The position numbers and the translations under genes were made by a program. From NCBI GenBank assembly GCA_003504855.1, contig DNZD01000269.1, forward strand, positions 1 to 16,024: a DNA stretch of 16,024 bases, written 5' to 3'. The notes beneath the pieces were generated by a model, which was not told the origin of the DNA, did no database searches, and was given only the letters and a program-made list of their open reading frames with translations. Shown here piece by piece: positions 1 to 6,491 of this stretch. Numbering within the stretch: the first letter of the stretch is position 1; every line of letters starts with the position of its first letter. This DNA comes from Cytophagales bacterium (GTDB lineage Bacteria > Bacteroidota > Bacteroidia > Cytophagales > Cyclobacteriaceae).

Positions 1-75
1 CCATCCGGATCCCATAGATTACCAGATCATATCAAATGACAGGCCAAAAATTTCCAACCATCAGGCTTCTGCAGA
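1..75. other. Window edge, possible fragment of a neighbouring gene
   Basis: This edge stretch cannot be assigned. One plus-strand frame (2-79) is open from the left edge to a TAA at 77-79 and would give about 25 C-terminal residues ending in NHQASAD, converging with the endonuclease III gene. On the minus strand an ATG at 15-13 starts an open frame (MGSGW...) that leaves the window and could be the next gene downstream. Both are too short to judge. No hairpin with a T-run, and so no clear terminator for the minus-strand operon, is seen here. Confidence 0.2.
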
Positions 76-699
76 TTAATAGTAGCTGCAAAACCCGGTC
101 ATCACACAATCCCCACACTTGGGATTCTTCGGCCTGCACGTTTCCCGGCCAAGAAACGATATCGCCATGCCTGCTTCTCCCCAGTCTTTAGGCGAAAGAA
201 GTTCCATCATTTGCTTTTCCAATTTCTTAGGATCGGTGCCCTGCGCGATGCCCAAACGAGGTGCCACGCGCACAACATGCAGGTCAACGATGATACCTTC
301 CGCATCACAACCCATTTCACGCATAATTACGTTGGCAGATTTCCGCCCGATCCCCGGCAACGCTGTCAAATCATCCAGGGTTTTTGGGATATTCTTGTCT
401 GTACCGATGATGGCCGACATCTCCAAAAGCCACTTCGTCTTATTCCGGAAGTTTCTGATCTTCTGCACCAGGGGAAACAAGGAATCTGGCGTGGCCCGGG
501 ATAATGCTTTCATATCCGGAAACGCTTCAAAGAACGCCGGGGCCAATTTATTGATATTGCGATCTGAGTCCTGTGCAGACAAGACCACCATCACCAGCAA
601 CTCATAGGGAGAATGGTAGTTGAGCGGATGCTGCTTGCCCTTGTACTTTTTGATCAGGGGCTGCATCGCCTTTTTCCAGTCGACCGGTTTTTTTGCCAT
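76..699 (-). CDS. nth: Endonuclease III-like DNA glycosylase/AP lyase with [4Fe-4S] cluster
   Basis: This 207-aa protein is a base-excision-repair enzyme of the HhH-GPD superfamily. It would remove oxidised pyrimidines and nick the abasic site in the cytoplasm. The helix-hairpin-helix LPGIGRKSANVI lies at residues 114-125 and contains the catalytic lysine K120. The catalytic aspartate is D139 in VDLHVVRVAPRLG. A C-terminal cluster loop with Cys188, 195, 198 and 204 has the exact C-X6-C-X2-C-X5-C spacing of the endonuclease III iron-sulfur site. The length matches the family (about 210 aa). The start ATG at 699-697 lies 19 bp after the M13 peptidase stop, so the two genes are probably cotranscribed, though no functional link is obvious. 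All key residues are intact. MutY is unlikely because the protein lacks the long C-terminal domain. Confidence 0.93.
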   Translation of the reverse strand: MAKKPVDWKKAMQPLIKKYKGKQHPLNYHSPYELLVMVVLSAQDSDRNINKLAPAFFEAFPDMKALSRATPDSLFPLVQKIRNFRNKTKWLLEMSAIIGTDKNIPKTLDDLTALPGIGRKSANVIMREMGCDAEGIIVDLHVVRVAPRLGIAQGTDPKKLEKQMMELLSPKDWGEAGMAISFLGRETCRPKNPKCGDCVMTGFCSYY

Positions 700-718
700 A
701 TACGCTTCGTTAACTGGA

Positions 719-2758
719 CTACCAGATTCTGATTCGGTCCTCGGGCTTCTTGTATAACTTGTTTCCTGGCTTCACGTCAAAAGCTTTATACCATGCATCC
801 ATATTCACCGGTGCGCCCACCGTGCGATACTCATCGGGTGAGTGCGGGTCGGTAACGATCAATTGGGCTTTCCGCTCCTGCATGGTATTGCTGCGCCATA
901 CTTGAGCCCAGGCGAGGAAGAACCGTTGGTCCGGAGTAAAGCCATCAATTTTTTTGTTTCCCTTTCCCTGGGGTGTCATCTTGAAGGCTTCATAGGCCGC
1001 ATTCAGTCCACCGAGGTCGCCAATGTTTTCGCCCATGGTGAGTTTACCATTGACGTGCAGGCTGTCCAGCACGGTATAGGCATCAAACTGCTCCTGTAAT
1101 TTTTTGGCTCGTTCCTTGAATCGCGTCATGTCGTCGGGTGTCCACCAATTGCGCAGTGTACCGTCTTTATCGTACTGGCTGCCCGAGTCATCAAAGCCAT
1201 GGGATATTTCATGACCTATCACAGCGCCTATTCCGCCATAGTTGAAGGCATCGTCAGCCTCGGGATGAAAGAACGGGAACTGCAGGATCCCGGCCGGGAA
1301 TACGATTTCATTGTTTACCGGGTTATAGTACGCGTTTACCGTAGGTGGCGTCATAGCAAATCGCGTTTTGTCTACTGGTTTGCCCAACTGGCTTACCATA
1401 TCCTGGTATGACCAGCGGGATGCGTTGCGCAGGTTCTGGAAGAAAGAGGAAGGGGTAATATCAAGACCTTCGTAGGTTTTCCATTTGGATGGATAGCCGA
1501 TTTTAGGTGTAAAGGCATGCAACTTATCGAGGGCCTTCTGCTTTGTGGCATCGCTCATCCACTCCAGATTTTTGATCCGGATCTCATAGGCTTTCACCAG
1601 GTTGGCAACCAATTCGTCCATCCGGGTCTTAGCTTCTTTATTAAAGTGTTTATCAACATAGAGTTGTCCCAACAGTTCACCAATATTATTGTCAGTGAGG
1701 TTAGCCATCCGTTGCCAACGCGGGGTCTGCACCTTTTGTCCGCTCAACGACTGATTGTACGCAAAGTTGGCATCCACAAACGGTTTGCTCAGGTACGGCG
1801 CGGAGGAGCGCAACACATTCCACTGGAGGTACACCTGCCAATCAGCGATGGGTGCATGCTGGAGTAAACTGTCGGCAACAGAGAAAAACCGCGGTGAGTT
1901 TACCAGGAGGCTATCCTGGCCCGGGGCCCTAAGTTTTACCAGCATTGACGACCAATCCACCGCGGGGGTCTTTTTGGAAAAGTCGGTCACGAGAAACTTG
2001 TTATACGTTTTATAAGGGTCGCGCATCTCGACACGGCTCATTTGCGCGGCGGCCAATTTCTTTTCCAGTCGGAAAACTGATTCAGCCCGTTGCTTCGCGG
2101 CAGCCTCAGTTTCACCTGCCAGCATAAACAAGGTATTGAGGTAGGTGAAGTAGGCAGCCTGGATCTTTTTTGTTCGCGCATCTTCTTTCAGGTAGTAGTC
2201 GCGGTCCGGCATGGAGGTACCCCCCTGACTGAGTTGAGCCACCATCGTGTTGGGGTGTTTGCGGTCCTGCCCCACAAAGAATCCAAACAGCGGACCGGCA
2301 ATACCTTGCGTACGCAGGTATACAATTTCATCCAGGACCTGGTTGGTGTTTTGCACTGAGCCAGCGCGGACATAATCTTCCTTCACAGGTGAGAATCCTG
2401 CCTTGTCTACAGCGAGACTATCCATGGCGGCAGTATAAAAATCTCCTACACGGCGCTTCACGGAGCCTGGTGCAGCCTGCTTGTCGGCCATGGCCTCCTT
2501 GAGGATTTCGCGCACGGCCTTTACGTTGAAGTCGCGCAGGATCGTAAAGCTTCCCCACGTCGACTCTTTCGCCGGCACCGGGTTATTCTTCAACCACACA
2601 CCCCCGGCATACTTCTGAAAGTCGTCGCCCGGCTTCACGGTAACATCCATGTTTGCAGGATCGATCAATTTGGGCCTGGACTTTTCTGATTGAGCGACGG
2701 CATGGGCCGAGATAAACAGCAAGGCACACAGAGCGAAGGAGAACTGGATTGATTTCAT
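719..2758 (-). CDS. Secreted M13-family zinc metallopeptidase (neprilysin/PepO-like)
   Basis: This 679-aa protein has a signal peptide (residues 1-22, hydrophobic core then AHAVA-Q) with no lipobox cysteine, so it should be released to the periplasm or outside. The large N-terminal M13 domain spans about 35-410 and begins with the family-typical GDDFQKYAGGVWLKNNP (44-60). The catalytic domain holds substrate-binding NAYYNP (475-480), the zinc site HEISH (H516, E517, H520) and the third ligand with its partner Asp in GENIGDLGG (E577, D581). It ends in the usual bacterial form, EDRIRIW. M13 enzymes cleave short peptides of up to roughly 40 residues on the N-terminal side of hydrophobic residues. 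All catalytic residues are present and the length is normal. The gene heads a two-gene unit with the nth-like gene. Its 139-bp upstream gap shows no convincing Bacteroidota promoter; the nearest -7-like element has no -33 partner. Confidence 0.95.
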   Translation of the reverse strand: MKSIQFSFALCALLFISAHAVAQSEKSRPKLIDPANMDVTVKPGDDFQKYAGGVWLKNNPVPAKESTWGSFTILRDFNVKAVREILKEAMADKQAAPGSVKRRVGDFYTAAMDSLAVDKAGFSPVKEDYVRAGSVQNTNQVLDEIVYLRTQGIAGPLFGFFVGQDRKHPNTMVAQLSQGGTSMPDRDYYLKEDARTKKIQAAYFTYLNTLFMLAGETEAAAKQRAESVFRLEKKLAAAQMSRVEMRDPYKTYNKFLVTDFSKKTPAVDWSSMLVKLRAPGQDSLLVNSPRFFSVADSLLQHAPIADWQVYLQWNVLRSSAPYLSKPFVDANFAYNQSLSGQKVQTPRWQRMANLTDNNIGELLGQLYVDKHFNKEAKTRMDELVANLVKAYEIRIKNLEWMSDATKQKALDKLHAFTPKIGYPSKWKTYEGLDITPSSFFQNLRNASRWSYQDMVSQLGKPVDKTRFAMTPPTVNAYYNPVNNEIVFPAGILQFPFFHPEADDAFNYGGIGAVIGHEISHGFDDSGSQYDKDGTLRNWWTPDDMTRFKERAKKLQEQFDAYTVLDSLHVNGKLTMGENIGDLGGLNAAYEAFKMTPQGKGNKKIDGFTPDQRFFLAWAQVWRSNTMQERKAQLIVTDPHSPDEYRTVGAPVNMDAWYKAFDVKPGNKLYKKPEDRIRIW

Positions 2759-2897
2759 ATGAAAATTGATGGTCTGTTAAAAGTACTTCTTCTTCACGAA
2801 AGGTCAGGCATCTTTGCCCTGTCAACTAACGGCATCGCAGATAGCAAGTTTCCGGGAAGGGATGGATTGTTAATGACCGGGATGGACGGCAACACAT

Positions 2898-3275
2898 TTA
2901 TCGCGCACCGGGGTCGGGCTGGAAGATTCCAAATACGTTGTTATCAGGATCGGAAAAATAACCCTGCCAACAAAGTCCCGGAATGGCAAACTTCGGCATG
3001 GCCACCGTTCCCCCCGCTATGGCAATTTTTTCAGCAGTAGCATCAAAGTCGGCCACCTCGATCGAGCAGGTAAACGCATTGGTACCTGACATCCGGGGAG
3101 GCACTGCGACGGGTCTTTCCAACAGGCCACCTGAAATACCGGAAGTCTCAATACGATAATAAACGATAGGGATTTGGGGATCGCGAATAAATTTCCAGCC
3201 AAAGACCGACTGGTAAAAAACTACTTCACGGGATGGTTGAGAAGATTGGATCTCAAAATAGCCAATGGTATTCAT
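2898..3275 (-). CDS. VOC-family protein (COG3324-like glyoxalase fold)
   Basis: This is a 125-aa single-unit vicinal-oxygen-chelate protein with two beta-alpha-beta-beta-beta halves. The first half begins GYFEIQSSQPSREVVFYQSV and continues FGWKF. The second begins NAFTCSIEVADFDATAEKI (66-84) and ends with the DPDNNVFGIFQPD signature (109-121). This layout matches the small COG3324 group annotated as glyoxalase or lactoylglutathione-lyase relatives, whose substrates are mostly unknown. The position that holds the first metal-binding His in many VOC enzymes is Tyr6 here, so metal-dependent glyoxalase I activity is doubtful. The start ATG at 3275 lies 20 bp after the stop of another VOC gene, so both are probably made from one transcript. 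No signal peptide is seen, so it should be cytoplasmic. Confidence 0.82.
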   Translation of the reverse strand: MNTIGYFEIQSSQPSREVVFYQSVFGWKFIRDPQIPIVYYRIETSGISGGLLERPVAVPPRMSGTNAFTCSIEVADFDATAEKIAIAGGTVAMPKFAIPGLCWQGYFSDPDNNVFGIFQPDPGAR

Positions 3276-3295
3276 ACAGTGTTACAAGTAGTATG

Positions 3296-3709
3296 CTATG
3301 AAAGTATCTGATTAAACTCCAGCCGTTCGCCATCCGGGCCAGCTATATTAAAGTATTTACAGCCGTTCTTCCAGAACGGTAGAAATACGGGGGCCTCTTC
3401 GAGCATGTGGTGGCCTGCCCCTTTCAGGGTAGCATATGCGTGGTGGATATCAGCGACGTCAAAAGCGATATGGTCTATATGCCCATGGGATCGTTTGCCG
3501 ATGGCATGTCGTTCGGAAGGAGGATACTGGTACAGTTCAATCATCATGTCACCCAGTTTCATCATGGTAACGTCACCCTGTTCATTGCCAAAAGGAAATT
3601 GGGAGGTCATGACATCACAAAAGCCGAGGCTCTTGTAAAACAGGATTGATTTTTTGAGGTTGGTCACCGGAATACCGATGTGCTGCAACCTGGTGAGTTT
3701 TAAGTCCAT
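3296..3709 (-). CDS. VOC-family metalloenzyme-like protein
   Basis: This 137-aa vicinal-oxygen-chelate protein shows the classical paired metal ligands. They are H10 in LQHIGIPV, E58 in MMIELYQ, H80 in HIDHIAFDV and E131 in GERLEFNQ, the His/Glu/His/Glu set of glyoxalase I and methylmalonyl-CoA epimerase types. A divalent-metal enzyme acting on a small metabolite is therefore plausible, but the substrate cannot be read from sequence. It is first in a two-gene unit with the VOC gene downstream and is divergent from the glycosyltransferase, with 184 bp between the starts. The start chosen places the first beta strand (LTRLQHIGIPV) at residue 5, as usual for the family. The protein is cytoplasmic, having no signal peptide or membrane segment. 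Confidence 0.85.
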   Translation of the reverse strand: MDLKLTRLQHIGIPVTNLKKSILFYKSLGFCDVMTSQFPFGNEQGDVTMMKLGDMMIELYQYPPSERHAIGKRSHGHIDHIAFDVADIHHAYATLKGAGHHMLEEAPVFLPFWKNGCKYFNIAGPDGERLEFNQILS

Positions 3710-3893
3710 CCATTAAAGATCAGCATTTGCCTGGAGGCATCCTAGACAGGTTTGTGTTTCTCTCAGGCTGAAAAATTCAACGCGTCATGTCTGGAAAACC
3801 TGATGAACTTAGGTTATGCAAATGCGGTATGCATACAATGTCAAATCAACTTGATAGCTTTCGTACGTTATGAAATAAGGGTACATCGGTCTC

Positions 3894-4952
3894 ATGGATG
3901 CGGGTGCCACAAGTCAATCAGGCATAGTTATGGAAATGGAGAACGGGCTGGTAACGGTCATCATATCAGTATATAATGCAGAACGATACCTGCGGGCTTC
4001 TCTGGACAGCATCCTGGCCCAAACCTATTCTCCCATGGCCGTATTCATATGTAATGACGGTTCAACCGATGAATCGGGTGCGATCCTGGATACTTATACA
4101 GACTCGCGCATCAGGCGGTTTTACCATGAAGACAATTTAGGCTGCTACCAGTCAGTTAGCAAGATGATGGCCTATACCCGATGTGATTACATTGCGTTTC
4201 ACGACGCGGACGACATCTCTCATCCAGACCGCATACGTCAGCAAGTGGAGTTTTTACGGGCCCGACCCGACTATGATCTCGTCGGCACTAATTATTCCAT
4301 CATCAACACGCGGGGTAAAGTGGTTGCTACCATATCTACCATGATGGAAAACGCCGAGTTGATTCCTGATGCCCTTATGGCACAGAATGAATTTCAGAAA
4401 TCCACCATCCTATTTCGACGCAGGGTGTATGAGCGACTGGGCGGATTCAGGGATGCACTAATCCCCCACAAAAACATGATTGGCGATTATGACTGGATAT
4501 TGCAGGCCTCGGAGTTATTCCTGCTGTCCAACATCAATGCGCCGGAGCCGTTATACCAATACCGGTCTGTGCCGGGAAGCATGACCAAATCATATCGGAG
4601 CCTTAATCAGCACCTGGCGCCAAAAATGTCTCGCTTCTTTGCAACCGAACGGCGCATCCATTTTGGAACTGATAGCCTGATGAAACGCGATTATTACACC
4701 ATAGAGCAACAGCTGGAATTTTTCAAGGTTCCCTATGATGAAGATGCATCACGATTCTATTTTGAACGCGCCAACTATTTGTTACAACACCGTCTACCCT
4801 GGCAGGCCCTTCCGCACGCCTTCACCGCAACGGTGTTGAGACCACTCCGTCGGCGTCACTGGCAGTGTCTGCAGGATGTCTTCAGCATGCTGGTATTACC
4901 AACTGGTAAATCCGCGAAGTACTATTTCACCAGTGCCATTTGGCCCAGGTGA
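3894..4952 (+). CDS. Family 2 glycosyltransferase
   Basis: This 352-aa GT-A fold enzyme would transfer a sugar from a nucleotide-sugar to an acceptor, with inversion. The family opening VTVIISVYNAERYL is at about 20-33. The nucleotide-binding NDGSTDE follows at 54-60, and the metal-binding DxD region is HDADDISHPDRI (103-114). A later GDYDW (197-201) occupies the place of the acceptor-side catalytic acid. The C-terminal third (about 250-340) is helical and basic, without a clear membrane span, so it is probably a peripheral cytoplasmic enzyme. The ATG at 3894 has a weak AAGGG 12 nt upstream; Met13 (3930) and Met15 (3936) are also possible starts and sit closer to where family members begin. 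No other surface-polysaccharide genes are adjacent, so it is an orphan. Its last 31 bp overlap the end of the DinB-like gene on the other strand. Confidence 0.9.
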   Translation: MDAGATSQSGIVMEMENGLVTVIISVYNAERYLRASLDSILAQTYSPMAVFICNDGSTDESGAILDTYTDSRIRRFYHEDNLGCYQSVSKMMAYTRCDYIAFHDADDISHPDRIRQQVEFLRARPDYDLVGTNYSIINTRGKVVATISTMMENAELIPDALMAQNEFQKSTILFRRRVYERLGGFRDALIPHKNMIGDYDWILQASELFLLSNINAPEPLYQYRSVPGSMTKSYRSLNQHLAPKMSRFFATERRIHFGTDSLMKRDYYTIEQQLEFFKVPYDEDASRFYFERANYLLQHRLPWQALPHAFTATVLRPLRRRHWQCLQDVFSMLVLPTGKSAKYYFTSAIWPR

Positions 4953-5389
4953 CTGGCCTTATGGGCAACCCGGCTGAGCATAACATTCAGCCGATTTCGT
5001 TGCGGGGCCTTCTTAAAGTCTTCTTCAGATACCTGCGTGTGGCGACTCAACCAATCCGATTCAGACCAGGAGCGGAAGGCCGTGTCAAGGGCAGCTGCCG
5101 TTTCTTTCCATCGCCGTAGCAATTCGGCCTTGGGTAAATGCCCCGACTGATTAGAACCGCGCTCGTGGTGGTAAATGGTTTTAAGTTCAGGATGGATTCT
5201 TTCACCAATGCCCAGCAAAGGCAACAAGGCATCATCCGTATCGGCGAGGTGGCCCAGAAGCCAGGAAGACGAGTTGCCTCCGGGTACGACCGGGCGGGCG
5301 TAATTTTCTTCGCTAACTGTTTCCAGGGCTTTGGTCATAAGCTTGTTGTAAGCATCCCATTGGAACAAACAGATATCAAGTGCGGTCAT
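4922..5389 (-). CDS. DinB/YfiT-like four-helix-bundle protein
   Basis: This 155-aa protein belongs to the DinB-like family of putative metal-dependent enzymes (relatives include thiol S-transferases). With the start chosen here, the metal-ligand histidines are H47 in WLLGHLADTDD and the C-terminal pair H143/H147 in AHKASHLGQM, the standard one-plus-HxxxH triad. I chose the ATG at 5389-5387 rather than the longer frame from 5476. The extra 29 residues are not family-like, and the upstream ATG lies inside the terminator hairpin 5457-5484 of the preceding gene. The protein then starts MTALDICLFQWDAYNKL, typical of the first helix. Function in Bacteroidota is unknown. The 3' end overlaps the glycosyltransferase gene by 31 bp, tail to tail. 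It is cytoplasmic. Confidence 0.85.
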   Translation of the reverse strand: MTALDICLFQWDAYNKLMTKALETVSEENYARPVVPGGNSSSWLLGHLADTDDALLPLLGIGERIHPELKTIYHHERGSNQSGHLPKAELLRRWKETAAALDTAFRSWSESDWLSRHTQVSEEDFKKAPQRNRLNVMLSRVAHKASHLGQMALVK

Positions 5390-5448
5390 CGGGGGTTGAT
5401 TTAAGGTTATGTTCGGTTCAACAACTTCGTGTTCTCTTTGGTTCACGG

Positions 5449-5484
5449 CAAAACAAAAACGGGATTGACTGATCAATCCCGTTT
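5449..5484 (-). terminator. Intrinsic terminator of the zinc-ribbon membrane protein gene
   Basis: A perfect 12-bp inverted repeat (AAACGGGATTGA, 4-nt loop, TCAATCCCGTTT; 5457-5484) starts 22 bp past the stop of the minus-strand gene 5506-6246. Read on the minus strand it is followed by TTGTTTTG, a good U-rich tail. It separates that gene from the DinB-like gene, which must then have its own promoter in 5390-5456. The stem is also A-rich on its other side, so some bidirectional action is possible. Confidence 0.85.
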
Positions 5485-5505
5485 GTTCAAGTATTGGAAT
5501 TCAGG

Positions 5506-6246
5506 TTACTGGTTGCTTGACAATTTAGCAATCACCACGGCACGGGCCTCGCGGTGGTTGCAATAGCTGCAGCGATAGTGCTTGATCAGCAGGCCATCTT
5601 TGTCCTTGGTGGGTTGTTCGCGAATTTCCTCACTGTGAATTTTCATGGTATAGAATCCACATTCACCGCATTTCTCGGCGTGTTGGTAACCCATGTACTT
5701 TTCGATCTTCTTGTATCCGGTCTTTTCATCCAGCCACACGTCATACTCTGCTGCATGGATAGCACTGGCCTGTTCATCAATAGCGGCCTGGTCGAGGTGT
5801 ACGGATTCCTCTTCTTCAGCCAATTTACGCATCACATTGCCGGCAGGTGAAATACGCGGCGTGTTGCGGATGCGCTTCAATCGGTTTTCAATCACTTTCG
5901 GATAGAGGATACGCACCGCACTGTTGGCAATAAAATACGCGATGACAGCAAATGCGACCAGAAAGAACAAGCCTACATACAAATGAAGATCGGGTTCAAC
6001 GGGAAGCATCGAGCCAATAATGGTGTGGAGAAAGAATGATGCTGAGATAATCAGCGCAACAACTGAATACCAGAAGAACCGAATCTCGTGGGTGGTCACG
6101 TAGTCGTAGCGTTCTTTCAGGTCTTTGGCCTGAAACACTTTCAGTTCATGATAGGCCAGAATACCGATGGCTACTACCAGGGCGATTACTCCGCCGATAT
6201 TGAGGTATTGATCTACATCGGCAGGAACGATTGCTAAGGTTATCAT
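5506..6246 (-). CDS. Three-helix membrane protein with C-terminal zinc ribbon, function unknown
   Basis: This 246-aa protein has hydrophobic helices at about 14-33, 57-78 and 88-110. A basic and then acidic linker follows (about 117-165, with NRLKRIRNTP and AEEEES), and a soluble C-terminal domain occupies 165-246. That domain has two Cys pairs, CGEC (193/196) and CSYC (226/229), which would hold one zinc ion. The preceding YDVWLDEKTGYKKIEKY resembles, from memory, zinc-ribbon tails of TPM-domain membrane proteins, where a CxxC follows YDVW; here that first pair is replaced by DEKTG. No TPM domain is present. The gene stands alone: a terminator follows it, and another terminator ends the gene upstream of it. 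The first ATG is used; no Shine-Dalgarno site is evident. The role is unknown. Confidence 0.75.
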   Translation of the reverse strand: MITLAIVPADVDQYLNIGGVIALVVAIGILAYHELKVFQAKDLKERYDYVTTHEIRFFWYSVVALIISASFFLHTIIGSMLPVEPDLHLYVGLFFLVAFAVIAYFIANSAVRILYPKVIENRLKRIRNTPRISPAGNVMRKLAEEEESVHLDQAAIDEQASAIHAAEYDVWLDEKTGYKKIEKYMGYQHAEKCGECGFYTMKIHSEEIREQPTKDKDGLLIKHYRCSYCNHREARAVVIAKLSSNQ

Positions 6247-6372
6247 AAGGAATAGGTTTTGTGCTTTGGAACTTACGAAAAGTGGAAAGGATTTCCTTCT
6301 GAAACGATGACAATAGTCAGGGAAAATTCATTTTTACGCTCAAATAGGCACTATTTACCCTCCACCGGGTAT

Positions 6373-6393
6373 TTTCCGCAACGGTTGCGGAAA
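6373..6393. repeat. Perfect 9-bp inverted repeat, 3-nt loop
   Basis: TTTCCGCAA and TTGCGGAAA flank CGG. Neither strand has a T-run next to it, so it is not a standard terminator. It lies 24 bp beyond the terminator 6413-6446 in the minus direction and about 130 bp upstream of the membrane-protein start at 6246. It may be an operator, an mRNA structure or part of a tandem termination region. Confidence 0.6.
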
Positions 6394-6412
6394 TGGGAGA
6401 CGGCATTAAACC

Positions 6413-6446
6413 AAAAAGCTGATCTCCGCTTTCGCGAAGATCAGCT
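6413..6446 (-). terminator. Intrinsic terminator of the Ig-like lipoprotein gene
   Basis: Read on the minus strand, AGCTGATCT pairs with AGATCAGCT (9 bp), then comes a T-G wobble and CGC/GCG closed by a GAAA tetraloop. The stem is thus about 13 pairs and is followed directly by a run of Ts. It lies 46 bp past the lipoprotein stop at 6492. The GNRA-type loop and U-tract make this a strong rho-independent terminator. A further 7-bp inverted repeat (TAACCGG 6452-6458 / CCGGTTA 6468-6474) sits between it and the stop codon. Confidence 0.88.
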
Positions 6447-6491
6447 ACAGTTAACCGGTACCTGTTTCCGGTTATCTTCTGTCGGTAAATG

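Noticed and set aside
119..607. 162-codon open frame on the plus strand inside the endonuclease III gene
   Set aside because: It is antisense to a gene with all catalytic and cluster residues, and its translation shows no recognisable domain.
2759..2897. Possible TACTTTTA -7 box upstream of the M13 peptidase (minus strand)
   Set aside because: There is one mismatch and no matching -33 element; it cannot be told from chance.
3752..3976. 74-codon plus-strand frame before the glycosyltransferase
   Set aside because: It overlaps the glycosyltransferase start out of frame and has no family resemblance.
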